From: Mycobacterium sp. SM1
GTDB lineage: Bacteria; Actinomycetota; Actinomycetes; Mycobacteriales; Mycobacteriaceae
Direction: 5' to 3'
DNA length: 64,000 nucleotides
Assembly (NCBI RefSeq): GCF_018361265.1
Contig: NZ_JAFLNH010000001.1
Coordinates: 62,001 to 126,000 of the forward strand
Part shown: in pieces, positions 27,023-38,300 of the stretch
Numbering within the stretch: position 1 is the first letter of the stretch
Layout: each line of letters opens with the position of its first letter
The notes under the pieces: generated by a model
What the model saw: the letters and a program-made list of their open reading frames with translations, nothing else
The model's database searches: none
What the model was told of the DNA's origin: nothing
Position numbers and translations under genes: made by a program

Positions 27023-30000
27023 TCAGGGGTCGGGCCGTGATGCCGGGGTCGCCTCCGGGCCGGTCAGGGCCTCGCACACCTGGGTTGCCAAACCTCGCAC
27101 GGTGGTGATGTCCGTGGAGCTGACCCGGACCCCTGCTTCGGTTTCGATGCGGGTGCGCAGTTCGAGGTTGCCCAGCGAGTCAAGCCCGTATTCCGACAGC
27201 GGGCGGTCCGGGTCGACCGTGCGGCGCAAAATCAGGCTCACCTGCTCGGAGACCAGACGCCGAATCCGATCAAACCGCTCGTCCGGGGGCAGCGTGCTCA
27301 GTTCGGCCCGGAACCTGCTTACGGCCGAATGACTTTCGGCGGTGGCCCGGAAAGCCTCAGCGAACGGGCTGCGCTGCGCGAGCGCCGTCAGCCACGGTGC
27401 GTCGATGGCCGGGGCATAGCCGGTGTATGCGCGATCGTGGGATAGCACCACCTCAAAGGCGTGGGCGCCCTCGTCCGGACTGATAGCGGTGTCGGCGCCC
27501 GCCGCGAATGCGGTTGCCCGGCCGATGTCGGCCCAGGCACCCCAGGCGATTGCGGTGGCCGGAAGACCCTTGGCCCGGCGCCAGTGGGTGAACGCATCCA
27601 GCCAGCTGTTGGCCGCGGCGTATGCGCCCTGACCGGGCGAGCCCACCAGAGCGGCCGCCGACGAGAACGAGCAGAACCAGTCCAGTTGCGCGGTGGCGGT
27701 GGCCCGGTGCAAATGCCAGGCGCCGTAGACTTTCGGCGCCCAGTCGCGGTTGAGCAACTCCGCGGTGATGTTGGGCAGGGTGGCGTCCTCGACCACCGCC
27801 GCGGCATGCAGCACACCGCGCACCGGAAGCCCCGTGCCGGTCGCCACGCCCACCAAGCGTTGTGCCGTTTGCGGCTCGGCGATGTCACCGCACTCCACGA
27901 CGACGTCGGCCCCGGTGGCGCGCATGCGCTCGATGGCCTCGCGCGCGTGCCGGTCGGGCCGGGAGCGGGAGTTGAGGACGATCCGGCCGCAGCCCGCCGC
28001 GGCCATCTTCCCGGCGAGAAAAAGCCCCAGGCCGCCCAGGCCACCGGTGACGATGTAGGCACCGTCGCGGCGGAAAACCGGCGCCCGCTCCGGCGGCACC
28101 ACCACGCGGCTGCGCCCACTGCGAGCGATGTCCAGCACGAGTTTGCCGGTGTGCTCGGCGGCGCTCATCACCCGGATCGCCGTGGCCGCGTCGGCGAGCG
28201 GGTAACGGGTGTGCTCCGGCCGCGGCAGCGCGCCCTCGGCGATGAGGCGGTACACCGTATCCAGCAGGCCCCGGACCCGTGCCGGGTCGGTGGCGGCCAG
28301 CAGGCCCAAATCCACACCGTGGAAGGTGAGATTGCGCCGGAACGGGAAAAGCCCCAACCGGGTGTCGCCGTAGATGTCACGTTTGCCGATTTCGACGAAC
28401 CGTCCACCGAACGTCAGCAATTCCAGGCCCGCGCGCTGCGCGGCGCCGGGCAGCGAGTTGAGCACGATGTCGACGCCGTACCCGTCGGTGTCGCGGCGGA
28501 TCAGCTCGGCGAACTCGGTGCCTCGCGAGTTGTAGACGTGCTCGATGCCCATGCGGCGCAGCAGCTCTCGCCGCTTCGGGCTGCTCGCCGTGGCGAAGAT
28601 CTCGGCTCCCGCCCGCCGGGCTATCGCGATGGCCGCCTGCCCGACGCCCCCGGTCGCCGAGTGAATCAACACCCGCTCACCGGCCCTGATGCCGGCCAGG
28701 TTGTGCAGGCCGTGCCAGGCGGTGGCGTGCGCGGTGGCCACCGCGGCCGCCTGCTCGTCGGTCAGGCCCGGTGGGAGTGTTGCGGCGAGCCGGGCGTCGC
28801 AGGTCACGAACGTGCCCCAGCAGCCGTTGGGGGAGATGCCGCCCACATGGTCGCCGACGCGGTGATCGGTGACATCGGGCCCGACCGCGGTCACCACGCC
28901 GGCGAAATCGGTACCCAACTGCGGCAACCAGCCCTCAAAGCTCGGGTAGCGGCCGAACGCGACGAGGACATCGGCGAAGTTGACACTGGAGGCGCTGACC
29001 GCCACCTCGATTTGCCCCGGACCCGGGGGAACACGGTCGACGGCCACCAGCTCCAGGGTCTGCAGGTCACCGGGCATGCGGATCTGCAAGCGCATACCGT
29101 CGTGCTCGTGGTCGACGACCGTGGTTCGCCGCTCGTCGGCTCGCAGCGGACTCGAGCACAACCGGGCGGTAAACCACGCGCCGTTGCGCCAGGCGGTCTC
29201 GTCCTCCTCGGAACCGGCCACCAGTTGCCGCGCCACCCGCTCGAGGTCCGTCCGCTCGTCCACGTCGATCAAGGTCGCGCGCAGCTGAGGATATTCGGCG
29301 CCGATCACGCGCATCAGGCCGCGCAGCCCGGCGTGCTCCAGGTTGGGCGCCTCGCCGGGCAGCACCGCCTGGGCCGCCCCGGTCACGACGTAGAGCCGGG
29401 GTGACTCGCCGGGATATTCCGCCAGCTCGCGGGCCAGTCGCACCAGATGGCGCACCTGCGCTTCCGCCCGGCGCCCGCAGTGCTCATCCGGGTCACCGGT
29501 GCTCGGCCCGGTGAGGACGACCACACCGGTGAACCCGCCGGCGCCGAGGTGCGAGCCGAGCAGCCCGGCGTTGGCCCGGTGATCGGCCTGCGGCGGCCAG
29601 CACATGGTCGTGCAGTGCGCGCCACCCAGCTTCAGCGCGTCGGTCAACTGGGTGGCCATGACATCCGCGGCGGTGGACGTGCTGATCAGCAACCACGTCC
29701 CCGGGTTGGCGTGGTCCATTTCGGGTGGCTCGCGCCGCCGCCATTCGACTGCCAGCAGCCGCTCGCCAAGCACGCGATCCCGCTCGGTGCCCGCACCGGC
29801 CCCGGCGCCCATGCGCAATCCCCGCACGACGAGCAGGGCTCTCCCCTGCTCATCCAGGACGTCAAGGTCGGCCTCGACCCCGGTGGTGTCGGCCGCGGTC
29901 ACCCGGGCATAGCTGTATCGGGCGGAGCGGGCCGGGCCGTAGGCGCGTAGCCGGCGCACACTCAACGGCAGCAGCAGGCCGCCGTGGCCGGCTTCCTGCA

Positions 30001-33000
30001 CGGCGGGGTGCGCCGCCACGGACTGGAAACACGCGTCCAGCAAGGCGGGGTGAACGCCATAGGGCCCGTGCTGCGGGCGAATCGCGCTGGGCAGGGTCAC
30101 CTCGGCCAGCACGGTGGGCCGGGCCCCGTCGGCGGTGTACGCCGCCGTCAGCCCGGCAAAGGCCGGACCCAACTGGATACCCCGGGTGTCCAGCGATCGC
30201 CGCAGCTCGCTCCCCCCCACCCGGCGGGGGTGCCCGGCCAGCAGCGCGGCCACGTCATACCCGGGTCGCTGGTCGTCGCTCTCCGCGGCGTGCAGCGCCG
30301 CGGAGGCCAGCCGCGCGCGCTCACCGTGGCGGTTCGTCTCCACGGTGAACGTGGCGGCGCCGGGCGCCGCCACCGAGGCGACCGCGCCGACCGGGGAGCG
30401 ATCATCGAGCAGCGCCAGCTGCTCGAAGCGCACGTCACGCACCTCCGACACGTCGCCGATCACCGTCCGCGCCGCCGCCAGCGCCATCTCGCAATAAGCC
30501 GCCCCCGGAAGGGCGGGCACGTGGTGGACCCGATGGTCGGCGAGCCAGGGCTGCGCGTCCGTGCCCAGCTCCGCGTGCCAGGCGTGCCGCTCGGGCTCCT
30601 CCATCAGCCGCACATGCGGGCCCAGCAGGGGATGCACGGCGACGGTGCTGGCCCCGTCGGCGGCCCGACCGTCGCGGGTCAGCAGAAACTGCCGGTGGGT
30701 CCAGGTGGGCAGCGGCGCGTCCAGCAGGCGCCCGCGCGGATAGCGCACCGAGAAGTCCACCGCGGCGCCCGCGCTGTACAGGTCCGCCAGAAACCCCAGC
30801 AGCCCGTGCGGAAGCTCCTGTTCCCGCCGCATGCCGGCCAGCGCGGCCACCGGCGCATCGAGACCTCGGGCGGTCTCCTCGACGGCGTGGATGAGCAGGG
30901 GGTGCGGAGCGAGCTCGGCGAAAACCCGGTGGCCGTCTTGCAACGCCGCCTGCACCGCCGCGGCGAAGCGCACGGTGTGACGCAGATTGTCGACCCAGTA
31001 GCCGGCGTCGCAGACGGGTTGTTCGCGTGGGTCGAACAAGGTCGCGGAATAGAAGCGAATCTGCGGTTTCATCGGGGTGAGCCCTGCCAGGGCGTCGGCG
31101 AGCTCGCCGAGTATGGGATCGACTTGCGGGGAGTGCGAGGCTACGTCCACGGCCACCTCACGCGCCATCAGGCCGCGGCGCTGCCACGCCGTGACCAGGT
31201 CGCGAACCGCGGCCGTGGCGCCGCCGACGACGGTCGACCGCGGGGAGGCGACCACCGACAAGACGACGTCGTTCACCCCGCGCGGCAGCAGCTCGGCGAG
31301 CACTTGCTGGGCGGGCAGCTCCACCGAGGCCATGGCGCCGGCGCCGGACAGGCGGGACATCAGCCGCGACCGCCGGCAGCTCACGCGCACACCGTCTGCA
31401 AGCGACAGCGCACCGGCGACGACAGCGGCGGCCACCTCGCCCATCGAGTGCCCGATGACCGCGCCCGGCCGCACCCCGTATGAGGTCATGGTGGCCGCGA
31501 GCGCGACTTGCATGGCGAACAGGGCGGGCTGGACCCGGTCGATACCGGTCACGGTCCGTGGCGCCGACAGCGCCTCGCTGACCGAGAACCCGGCCTCGCC
31601 GGCGATCAGCGGCTCCAGCTCCGCGATCGCGGCGGCGAACGCCGGTTCGGTCGCGAGCAGCTCAGCGCCCATCGCGGGCCACTGCGAACCCTGCCCGGAG
31701 AACACCCATACCGGTCCAGCGTCTTGCCCCACCGCGGGCGGGTAGGGGGTGTCGCCCTCGGCGATCTCGCGCAGGCCCGCCAGCAGCTCCGGCAGGTCCG
31801 CGGCGATCACGGCGGTGCGCACCGGCCGGTGCGCCCGTCGCCGCGCGAGAGTGTAGGCCAGGTCGGAAAGCGCCGGGCCGTCCGGATGTCCACCGGCATG
31901 CCGGCGCACCCACTCGGCCAGCCGTCGAGAGGTCCGGCGCAGCTCCCCCGCGGAGGTGGATGACAGCGGGAACAGCAGCGGACCCGCCGTGCCTTCGGTG
32001 GAGGCGTCGTCCCGCGTGGTGGTCTCCGGCGCCTGCTCCAGGACCGCATGCACGTTCGTGCCGGACAACCCGTAGGAGGACACCGCCGCCCGCCGCGGGT
32101 GCCGGCCATTACCGGGCCACGGCGTGGTCTCCTGCGGCACAAAAAGTTTCGTCTCTATCGGGGCGAGTTCGTCTGGTAGGCGGGTGAAGTGCAGGTTCGG
32201 GGGCACCACACCATGGCGCAACGCGAGAACCGCCTTCATCAGGGACAGTGCGCCAGCTGCCGACTGGGTATGCCCAAAATTGGTCTTCACCGAGGTAAGC
32301 GCGCAGGGGCCGCTAACGCCGTACAGCTGGGCAAGGCTCGCGTATTCGATCGGGTCGCCCACGGGGGTGCCGGGTCCGTGCGCCTCGACCATGCCGACGC
32401 TGTGGGCGTCCACGCCCGCCGCAGCCAACGCGGCCCGATACACCTCGATCTGCGCGGTAAGCGACGGTGTCGCGATGGTCGTGGTGCGCCCATCCTGGTT
32501 AGCGGCCGTGCCGCGCACCACAGCCAAAATGCGGTCACCGTCAGCCAGCGCGTCCGGTAAGCGCTTGAGCAACACCACCGCGCAACCCTCAGAACTGACG
32601 AACCCATCGGCGGCCGCGTCGAACGCGCGACACCGCCCGGTCGGAGACAGCATGCCCTGCGCCGACCCGGAGACGAATTTCCGCGGATCCAACAACACGC
32701 AGGCACCGCCGGCGAAAGCCAGGTCGCATTCGCCGCTGTGCAGGCTGCGGCAGGCCAGATGCACGGCCAGCAAGCCAGAGGAGCATGCCGAGTCCACCGT
32801 GAACGCGGGGCCGTGCACCCCCAGGGCATAGGCAATCCGCCCGGAGGCCAAGCTGAAAGTCGTCCCGGTGAACCCGTAGGGCCCCTCCACGCAGGAGGCG
32901 TCGGCGGCCAGCAATTGGTAGTCACCGTGAGTCAATCCCACGAACACGGCGGTCAGCGAGCCGGCGATCGTCTCCCGGGTGAGACCCGCGTGCTCCATCG

Positions 33001-33277
33001 CCTCCCAGGCAGTCTCCAGCAGCAACCGGTGCTGCGGATCGATCGCCATCGCCTCGCGCTCGTTGATGCCGAAAAACTCGGAATCGAAGCCGCCCACGTC
33101 GTGCAGGAAGCCGCCCCATTTGGAGACCGAGCGCCCGGGCACCCCGGGCTCGGGATCGTAGTAGTCGTCGGCGTCCCATCGGTCCGACGGAATCTCGGTG
33201 ACCAGGTCCGCACCCCGCAGCAACGCCTCCCACAGCTGCTCCGGCGAGTCGATCCCTCCGGGAAGCCGGCAGGCCAT
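27023..33277 (-). CDS. Mas-like highly reducing type I polyketide synthase
   Basis: At least 2084 residues with domains in order KS-AT-DH-ER-KR-ACP. KS: Cys165 in VDSACSSG, His300 in EAHGPGTP, His336 in [24 protein letters not shown] (Ser611), and VASHS at 712-716, the motif of mycocerosic-type synthases using methylmalonyl-CoA. DH: His915 in [12 protein letters not shown], with His where Gly is common. [40 protein letters not shown]: phosphopantetheine Ser2034 in [11 protein letters not shown]. This matches Mas, Pks2, Pks3/4 and Pks5, which build methyl-branched acids iteratively. The KS begins upstream of the ATG ([10 protein letters not shown] in frame), so the true start is higher, perhaps CTG 33316. 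Confidence 0.9.
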   Translation of the reverse strand: MACRLPGGIDSPEQLWEALLRGADLVTEIPSDRWDADDYYDPEPGVPGRSVSKWGGFLHDVGGFDSEFFGINEREAMAIDPQHRLLLETAWEAMEHAGLTRETIAGSLTAVFVGLTHGDYQLLAADASCVEGPYGFTGTTFSLASGRIAYALGVHGPAFTVDSACSSGLLAVHLACRSLHSGECDLAFAGGACVLLDPRKFVSGSAQGMLSPTGRCRAFDAAADGFVSSEGCAVVLLKRLPDALADGDRILAVVRGTAANQDGRTTTIATPSLTAQIEVYRAALAAAGVDAHSVGMVEAHGPGTPVGDPIEYASLAQLYGVSGPCALTSVKTNFGHTQSAAGALSLMKAVLALRHGVVPPNLHFTRLPDELAPIETKLFVPQETTPWPGNGRHPRRAAVSSYGLSGTNVHAVLEQAPETTTRDDASTEGTAGPLLFPLSSTSAGELRRTSRRLAEWVRRHAGGHPDGPALSDLAYTLARRRAHRPVRTAVIAADLPELLAGLREIAEGDTPYPPAVGQDAGPVWVFSGQGSQWPAMGAELLATEPAFAAAIAELEPLIAGEAGFSVSEALSAPRTVTGIDRVQPALFAMQVALAATMTSYGVRPGAVIGHSMGEVAAAVVAGALSLADGVRVSCRRSRLMSRLSGAGAMASVELPAQQVLAELLPRGVNDVVLSVVASPRSTVVGGATAAVRDLVTAWQRRGLMAREVAVDVASHSPQVDPILGELADALAGLTPMKPQIRFYSATLFDPREQPVCDAGYWVDNLRHTVRFAAAVQAALQDGHRVFAELAPHPLLIHAVEETARGLDAPVAALAGMRREQELPHGLLGFLADLYSAGAAVDFSVRYPRGRLLDAPLPTWTHRQFLLTRDGRAADGASTVAVHPLLGPHVRLMEEPERHAWHAELGTDAQPWLADHRVHHVPALPGAAYCEMALAAARTVIGDVSEVRDVRFEQLALLDDRSPVGAVASVAAPGAATFTVETNRHGERARLASAALHAAESDDQRPGYDVAALLAGHPRRVGGSELRRSLDTRGIQLGPAFAGLTAAYTADGARPTVLAEVTLPSAIRPQHGPYGVHPALLDACFQSVAAHPAVQEAGHGGLLLPLSVRRLRAYGPARSARYSYARVTAADTTGVEADLDVLDEQGRALLVVRGLRMGAGAGAGTERDRVLGERLLAVEWRRREPPEMDHANPGTWLLISTSTAADVMATQLTDALKLGGAHCTTMCWPPQADHRANAGLLGSHLGAGGFTGVVVLTGPSTGDPDEHCGRRAEAQVRHLVRLARELAEYPGESPRLYVVTGAAQAVLPGEAPNLEHAGLRGLMRVIGAEYPQLRATLIDVDERTDLERVARQLVAGSEEDETAWRNGAWFTARLCSSPLRADERRTTVVDHEHDGMRLQIRMPGDLQTLELVAVDRVPPGPGQIEVAVSASSVNFADVLVAFGRYPSFEGWLPQLGTDFAGVVTAVGPDVTDHRVGDHVGGISPNGCWGTFVTCDARLAATLPPGLTDEQAAAVATAHATAWHGLHNLAGIRAGERVLIHSATGGVGQAAIAIARRAGAEIFATASSPKRRELLRRMGIEHVYNSRGTEFAELIRRDTDGYGVDIVLNSLPGAAQRAGLELLTFGGRFVEIGKRDIYGDTRLGLFPFRRNLTFHGVDLGLLAATDPARVRGLLDTVYRLIAEGALPRPEHTRYPLADAATAIRVMSAAEHTGKLVLDIARSGRSRVVVPPERAPVFRRDGAYIVTGGLGGLGLFLAGKMAAAGCGRIVLNSRSRPDRHAREAIERMRATGADVVVECGDIAEPQTAQRLVGVATGTGLPVRGVLHAAAVVEDATLPNITAELLNRDWAPKVYGAWHLHRATATAQLDWFCSFSSAAALVGSPGQGAYAAANSWLDAFTHWRRAKGLPATAIAWGAWADIGRATAFAAGADTAISPDEGAHAFEVVLSHDRAYTGYAPAIDAPWLTALAQRSPFAEAFRATAESHSAVSRFRAELSTLPPDERFDRIRRLVSEQVSLILRRTVDPDRPLSEYGLDSLGNLELRTRIETEAGVRVSSTDITTVRGLATQVCEALTGPEATPASRPDP

Positions 33278-33805
33278 GCCGATGACGGCGACCGGTGTGA
33301 CAGGTGTGTTACCCAGGGCCGTTCACCTCTCCTCGTTCGGTCCGCGGGTGAGTCCCCTTTTCGGCACCGCTATGGCACCGGGGGTCGTGGCCGCTGCTGG
33401 CGGCCGAAAGCTCCGCAGCATCACCCTTGGACCCCTTGGACCCACCGACTCCATGAGGCACGCGATTGCACGTTCATGCGGTGATCCGCGCAGCCGGTTC
33501 GGTGCACAGATCGTAAACAAAGTCGATGCCCGGGGCGACTTGGGGATCGCGCCGCTCGCCGGAGATCACCTAAGGCACCCCTGCCGGTCCGCTGTCAGGA
33601 TTGGCGCGCAGCGGCCCGCCCATCGAGTTCCTCCGCGGCGAGCCGACTGGGCGCTGGCGGCATTAAAGACGACACCGGATGGGTGGACAAGACCCCACCC
33701 CGGTATGGGTAGGCGCCGGGAGGGACGGCGCGAGCCGTTCGCCCACGGTGGGCAGCTCCCATGGACTCGACAGCTCGCGGCCCACGCGCTGTCGCGGCCG
33801 GGCCC
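33278..33805. other. Intergenic region between the PKS and the core block
   Basis: Contains the PKS leader: GAGGAGAGG (about 33325-33333, minus strand), followed by the in-frame codons of the KS N-terminus. The rest, up to 33805, shows no gene, repeat or clear terminator. It marks the junction between accessory DNA and the conserved block. Confidence 0.45.
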
Positions 33806-34111
33806 TTACTCGGGCAGGCGCAGTTCGGGCTTCTCCACCTCTTCGATGTTGACGTCCTTGAACGTGACGACCCGCACCTGCTTGACAAACCGGGCGGGCC
33901 GATACATGTCCCAGACCCACGCGTCGGTGAGCCGCAGCTCGAAGTACACCTCGCCGTCGGTGTTGCGGGGCACCATCTCGACACTGTTAGCCAGGTAGAA
34001 CCGCCGCTCGGTTTCGACGACATAGCTGAACTGGCCCACGATGTCCTTGTATTCGCGGTACAGCGAGAGCTCCATCTCGGTTTCGTATTTCTCGAGATCT
34101 TCGGCACTCAT
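33806..34111 (-). CDS. DUF2469 protein (Rv2901c orthologue)
   Basis: A 101-aa acidic protein starting MSAEDLEKYETEMELSLYRE and continuing YKDIVGQFSYVVETERRFYL, highly conserved in actinobacteria and always near rnhB and lepB. Function unknown. There is no signal peptide or membrane segment, and the EWELRL-like beta-rich middle (EVYFELRLTDAWVWDMYRPA) suggests a compact single domain. The ATG at 34111 gives the family's usual 101 residues; upstream in-frame codons are ignored. It is the leftmost member of the core block. Confidence 0.85.
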   Translation of the reverse strand: MSAEDLEKYETEMELSLYREYKDIVGQFSYVVETERRFYLANSVEMVPRNTDGEVYFELRLTDAWVWDMYRPARFVKQVRVVTFKDVNIEEVEKPELRLPE

Positions 34112-34185
34112 CTGCTCAGCCGTCCTTCTGCTGTGCCAACTCGCCCGGCCTTCCCCCCGTCTGGTTTCCGCACGTATGGGAGGTG

Positions 34186-34203
34186 CCCCCGGCAAGCCGG
34201 GGG
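34186..34203. other. Strong GC hairpin between rnhB and the DUF2469 gene
   Basis: CCCCCGGCAAGCCGGGGG forms a 7-base GC stem with a 4-base loop, 70 bases after the rnhB stop on the minus strand. No U-tract follows, so it could be a processing or attenuating hairpin rather than a classical terminator. Confidence 0.4.
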
Positions 34204-34273
34204 GCCCTCACGGGCGGAACGCCCGGGCCGGGTCGTCGCTGGGCTGCAAACCTGCTCCCATCTTTCCTCACCG

Positions 34274-34984
34274 CTAATCGCCATGCTCATCCGGCGGGGC
34301 GAATTCGGCCAGCGCCCGCGGTGCTGAGGCGGTCGCCACCCGGCGAACGTTGATGAACGAATAGCGATGGTGGGGGCAGGGGCCGAGCCGGGTCAGCGCC
34401 TCGCTGTGTCCGGGGGTGCAATAGCCCTTGTGCTCAGCAAAGCCGTATCCGGGATGCTGGGCGTCCAGTTGGGTCATCCACCGGTCGCGGCTCACCTTCG
34501 CCAGCACGCTGGCCGCGGCGATACAGGCGGCGGTAGCGTCGCCGTCGATCACCGGCAGCGAGGGCATGGGCACTCCCGGTATCCGGAAGCCGTCGCTCAG
34601 CACATACCCGGGTCGCACCGACAGGCCGGCCACCGCGCGGCGCATGCCCTCGATGTTGGCCGCGTGCACCCCGCGCCGGTCGACCTCCCCGGAGCCGATA
34701 AACACCACGTGGTAGGCCAGCGCGTGCCGGCAGATCACCGAGAACAACTTCTCGCGGGCCGGCTCGGTGAGCTTTTTGGAGTCATCAAGGCCGGCCAGGC
34801 TATCCAACCGTCCCGGCCCCAGCACACAGGCCGCGACGACCAGCGGGCCGGCGCACGCGCCCCGGCCCACCTCATCAACACCGGCGACCGGCCCCAGGCC
34901 GTTGCGGTACAGCGCGGACTCCAGGGTGCGCAGGCCCGACGATTTGCGGATCACCGTCCGCGGCGGCCAGGTGGTCGTCGCCAC
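34274..34984 (-). CDS. rnhB: Ribonuclease HII
   Basis: A 236-aa enzyme that nicks RNA in RNA-DNA hybrids and at misincorporated ribonucleotides. The active site is visible: [20 protein letters not shown] (Asp, Glu), [35 protein letters not shown] (Asp), [14 protein letters not shown] (Asp) and [20 protein letters not shown]. The start is GTG 34984 ([17 protein letters not shown], as in mycobacterial orthologues), 2 bases after the lepB stop, implying coupled translation. A longer upstream frame overlaps lepB and is rejected. Confidence 0.95.
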   Translation of the reverse strand: MATTTWPPRTVIRKSSGLRTLESALYRNGLGPVAGVDEVGRGACAGPLVVAACVLGPGRLDSLAGLDDSKKLTEPAREKLFSVICRHALAYHVVFIGSGEVDRRGVHAANIEGMRRAVAGLSVRPGYVLSDGFRIPGVPMPSLPVIDGDATAACIAAASVLAKVSRDRWMTQLDAQHPGYGFAEHKGYCTPGHSEALTRLGPCPHHRYSFINVRRVATASAPRALAEFAPPDEHGD

Positions 34985-34986
34985 GG

Positions 34987-35850
34987 CTAGCGGCCTTGTT
35001 GAGGGTTCACCGAACGCACCAGGCCCCAGCGCGACGGCGGCCACACGATCAACTGGGCCTTGCCGATGACGTTGGCCACCGGCACCGTCCCCGACGCCGG
35101 GTCCCCGGTACACAAGATGCCCTTCAAGGCGTCGGCGGGGACGCTGGCGCAGTGCGCGCGCGAATCGGCCGAATGAGTCCGGTTATCACCCATCACCCAC
35201 AGTCGTCCCCGCGGGACGGTGACCGGACCGAACTCGCTGCCCAGGCAGGGGTACACCGACGGGTCGGCCATCATGACGGCCGGATCCAGATACGGCTCCT
35301 GCAGCCGCTTGCCGTCGACGGTCAGCCCGGTCGTGTTTCGGCACTCGATCGTCTGCCCGCCGACCGCTATGACCCGTTTCACCAGATCATTTTCGTCCGG
35401 GGGCACGAAGCCCACGAACGACAGCGTGTTCTGCAGCCAGCGCACCGCGGCGTGGTGCGAGCGAATCGACCGGTACCCGAGGTTCCACGAGGGCGGCCCT
35501 TTGAACACGACAACGTCACCGGGCTGCGGTGCGCCGAAGCGATAGCTGAGCTTATCCACCAGGATGCGATCGCCGACACAGCCCGGACATCCATGCAATG
35601 TGGGTTCCATAGACTCCGACGGAATCAGGTAAGGGCGCGCCACAAAGGTCAGCATGACGTAGTAGAGAATCACCGCGATCGCCGCGAGGATCGCGGTCTC
35701 CCGTAGCGCCGTGTGCTTTTTGGGGGTCGGCTTGTCCGCGACGGCCTCATCAAAACCAGAGTCAGCGCCCGGGTCCCGGGTGAAAATCGGGGGCTGCGTC
35801 ACAGTGGCATCGGGGGGGCGCTCAGGTGATGAGTCCGTGGTGTCGGTCAC
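34987..35850 (-). CDS. lepB: Signal peptidase I
   Basis: A 287-aa membrane-anchored Ser-Lys protease that cuts signal peptides on the outer face of the plasma membrane. A cytoplasmic tail of ~48 residues is followed by one membrane segment at about 51-70 ([20 protein letters not shown]). Catalytic Ser80 is in [10 protein letters not shown] and Lys158 in [11 protein letters not shown]; the C-terminal box [14 protein letters not shown] follows. It lies between rplS (72 bases upstream) and rnhB (2 bases downstream), the order conserved in mycobacteria. Confidence 0.95.
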   Translation of the reverse strand: MTDTTDSSPERPPDATVTQPPIFTRDPGADSGFDEAVADKPTPKKHTALRETAILAAIAVILYYVMLTFVARPYLIPSESMEPTLHGCPGCVGDRILVDKLSYRFGAPQPGDVVVFKGPPSWNLGYRSIRSHHAAVRWLQNTLSFVGFVPPDENDLVKRVIAVGGQTIECRNTTGLTVDGKRLQEPYLDPAVMMADPSVYPCLGSEFGPVTVPRGRLWVMGDNRTHSADSRAHCASVPADALKGILCTGDPASGTVPVANVIGKAQLIVWPPSRWGLVRSVNPQQGR

Positions 35851-35922
35851 GGTCTAAGCGTAGCCAGTCGGCGACGATGCGGGCCGCCACGGCCCCGGAG
35901 ACCGGTAATCGGGCCACCGTGG

Positions 35923-36264
35923 TCAGCGCTTCTCCTTGATCTTGGCCTTTTTGCCCCGCAGCTGACGCAGGTAGTACAGCTTGGCGCGGCGGACATCGCC
36001 CCGAGTCACCACCTCGATGTGGTCGATGGCGGGCGAATGCACCGGGAAGGTCCGCTCGACGCCGACGCCGTAACTCTCCTTGCGCACCGTGAACGTCTCG
36101 CGGATCCCCCCGCCCCGGCGACGAAGCACCACACCCTTGAACGCCTGGATGCGCTCCTTGGCGCCCTCGACCACCTTGACATGCACGGTAACCGTGTCAC
36201 CCGGGCCGAAGGCCGGGATGTCGTCGCGCAGCGATGCCCGGTCGACGAAGTCCAGCGTGTTCAT
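35923..36264 (-). CDS. rplS: Ribosomal protein bL19
   Basis: A 113-aa protein of the large ribosomal subunit at the interface with the small subunit: [80 protein letters not shown] and [17 protein letters not shown]. The start at ATG 36264 gives the family length; the open frame continues upstream without biological meaning. It has a 360-base divergent intergenic region shared with lppW. Confidence 0.95.
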   Translation of the reverse strand: MNTLDFVDRASLRDDIPAFGPGDTVTVHVKVVEGAKERIQAFKGVVLRRRGGGIRETFTVRKESYGVGVERTFPVHSPAIDHIEVVTRGDVRRAKLYYLRQLRGKKAKIKEKR

Positions 36265-36623
36265 CGGACACTTCCTTGTGGCTCGCGACCACGGGTTCCC
36301 GCTCGCGCCGCAGGCGCCGAGCCAGTCACCGGGCCGACGGATCGGGGGATCTGGGTGCGTCTCGCACCAGGCGGGCGCCGCCGGCCGGTGCGGACAATTG
36401 CTCAATTGTGCCTCAATTGTGCCAGACGCCGCGCACGCGGCGAAAATCGCCCGGCAGGCGTCGGCCATCGGTGCGCCGGTTTGCCCCACCCGGATGGTAG
36501 ATATGACGGGAGCATCCGCCGGAAGGCGCGGGAGCATCCGCCGGAGGGCAAAACCGCGCATGCGCCCGACCGGATGCCGGGGCCGGCAGGCGGCGTTGTG
36601 TTCCGCCACGTCTAAGGAGAGCC
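36265..36623. promoter_or_regulatory. Divergent rplS/lppW promoter region with a direct repeat
   Basis: No gene is supported here. It must hold promoters for rplS (leftward) and lppW (rightward). A 16-base repeat GGGAGCATCCGCCGGA occurs at 36508-36523 and 36530-36545 (22-base period), 80-115 bases before the lppW start; it could be an operator or a simple duplication. AAGGAGAG at 36612-36619 is the lppW ribosome binding site. Confidence 0.5.
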
Positions 36624-37526
36624 ATGCGAGCTGGGTCAGCGGCACTGGTCACCGCCTGGGTAGCGGCGCTGGCGCCGCTGACCGGGTGCCAGGCCACGGT
36701 GCCCGGCGCACCCCGGCCCGTTTCGACCGCTGCGCCGTTGGCCGCCCCGCCGGCCCGGGCGGCCCTGCCGCGGCCCGCGCAACCGCGGTCCGTGTTCGGT
36801 GGATTGCCGGCGCGGCTCCAGCGGGCGACCGACGAAGCCGCCGCCGACGGCGCCACCATCTCGGTCGCGGTGCTGGATCGCGCGACGCATCAGATGGTCG
36901 CCAAGGGCGATCCGCAGATTCTGGCGACCGCCTCCGTGGCCAAGCTCTTCATCGCCGACGAGGTGCTGCTGCAAGAGTCGCGAGGCGACATCACCCTCTC
37001 CGTCGAAGACCAGCAGGCACTGCAGGCCATGCTGCGATCGTCGGACGACGACGCCGCCGAGAAATTCTGGAACCAGGGTGGCGGGAGCGCCATCGTCGCT
37101 CGGGTCGCGTCCCGGTACGGCCTGGCGTCCACCGCGCCGCCCGCCGACGGCCGCTGGTGGAACACCAGCAGCTCGGTGCCGGACCTGATCCGCTACTACG
37201 ACATGCTGCTCGACGGCACCGGGGGACTGCCACCGGAGCTGGCCGACGTCATTATCAGCAACCTCGCCCGGTCCACCCCCGCCGGAATCGACGGCTACCC
37301 GCAGCGATTCGGCATTCCCGAGGGCCTTTACGCCGAAGCCGTTGCCGTCAAACAGGGCTGGCTGTGCTGCATCGGCGAGGGCTGGATGCATCTGTCGACC
37401 GGAGTGATCGGCCCGGACCGCCGCTACGTCATGGTGATCGAGTCGCTCCAGCAGGCCGATGACGCCACCGCACGAGCAACGATCACCCGCGCGGTAAGAA
37501 CCATCTTTCCCGTCGGCCGCATTTGA
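36624..37526 (+). CDS. lppW: Lipoprotein LppW (serine beta-lactamase-like fold)
   Basis: A 300-aa secreted lipoprotein. The signal peptide ends in lipobox LTGC with Cys22 as the lipidated residue, then a Pro/Ala-rich linker to about residue 55. The remainder resembles class A beta-lactamase/transpeptidase-like proteins: [15 protein letters not shown] gives an SxxK motif, [14 protein letters not shown] stands where SDN is found, and VAVKQGWLC replaces the KTG region. Some catalytic positions are thus changed and enzymatic activity is uncertain. An AAGGAG site 6 bases upstream supports the start. It is convergent with trmD. Confidence 0.85.
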   Translation: MRAGSAALVTAWVAALAPLTGCQATVPGAPRPVSTAAPLAAPPARAALPRPAQPRSVFGGLPARLQRATDEAAADGATISVAVLDRATHQMVAKGDPQILATASVAKLFIADEVLLQESRGDITLSVEDQQALQAMLRSSDDDAAEKFWNQGGGSAIVARVASRYGLASTAPPADGRWWNTSSSVPDLIRYYDMLLDGTGGLPPELADVIISNLARSTPAGIDGYPQRFGIPEGLYAEAVAVKQGWLCCIGEGWMHLSTGVIGPDRRYVMVIESLQQADDATARATITRAVRTIFPVGRI

Positions 37527-37620
37527 CGCGATCCGGTGCGCGAGGAGACACAACGGCACCCTCCGACGGGCGTGTCGCGGAGCGTTTGCGCCTTCTCGCG
37601 CTAGGAGCCGGGCTACCGGG

Positions 37621-38298
37621 CTATTTCAGCAAGTCCGGGCGGCGTTCACGGGTACGCTGCAACGAGGCCGCCCGGCGCCATTCGGCGATGCGCGCATGAT
37701 CACCGGAGAGGAGGACCTCGGGGACAGCAAGACCCCGCCAGGTCGGCGGCCGTGTGTAGCACGGCCCTTCCAGCAAACCCTGTGAATACGAGTCGTCCCG
37801 GTGCGATTGCGGGTTACCCAAGACGGTGGGCAACAGCCGGATCACCGCCTCGATCATCACCAGGGCCGCGGATTCCCCTCCCGGCAACACGTAGTCACCG
37901 ATCGAGACCTCTTCGACCCGCATCCGCCGGGCGGCATCGTCGATGACCCGCTGGTCGATGCCCTCATAGCGGCCGCAGGCGAACACCAGGTGCGCTTCGC
38001 CGCTCCACCGTTGGGCCACGGCTTGGGTGAACCGTACCCCCGCCGGGGTAGGCACCACCAAAAGTGTGTCACCGGAGCAGATTTCGTCGAGCGCTTCACC
38101 CCACACCGGTGCCTTCATCACCATCCCGGGGCCACCGCCGTAGGGGGTGTCGTCCACCGAGTGGTGCGCATCATGAGTCCAGCGGCGCAGGTCGTGCACC
38201 TGCAGCTCGACCAGACCCGACCGGATCGCCTTGCCCGGCAACGATTGCCGCAGCGGCTCCAGGTAGGCCGGGAAGATTGTGATGACGTCGATGCGCAC
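37621..38298 (-). CDS. trmD: tRNA (guanine37-N1)-methyltransferase
   Basis: A 225-aa SAM-dependent enzyme methylating G37 next to the anticodon, preventing +1 frameshifts. Knot-fold motifs: [76 protein letters not shown] and [20 protein letters not shown]. The final part [20 protein letters not shown] is also typical. It starts 2 bases after the rimM stop in the conserved rpsP-khpA-rimM-trmD operon. Confidence 0.95.
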   Translation of the reverse strand: MRIDVITIFPAYLEPLRQSLPGKAIRSGLVELQVHDLRRWTHDAHHSVDDTPYGGGPGMVMKAPVWGEALDEICSGDTLLVVPTPAGVRFTQAVAQRWSGEAHLVFACGRYEGIDQRVIDDAARRMRVEEVSIGDYVLPGGESAALVMIEAVIRLLPTVLGNPQSHRDDSYSQGLLEGPCYTRPPTWRGLAVPEVLLSGDHARIAEWRRAASLQRTRERRPDLLK

Positions 38299-38300
38299 CG

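Noticed and set aside
27461-29404. Long rightward open frame (647 codons) opposite the PKS
   Set aside because: It is antisense to the ER/KR region, has no family motifs, and its composition is what a high-GC coding strand gives in reverse.
29984-31483. Long rightward open frame (499 codons) opposite the PKS AT/DH region
   Set aside because: Antisense shadow, His/Arg/Gly-rich with no recognisable domain.
34985-35113. Longer N-terminus for RNase HII
   Set aside because: The extension overlaps lepB; the GTG at 34984 gives the N-terminus typical of mycobacterial RnhB.
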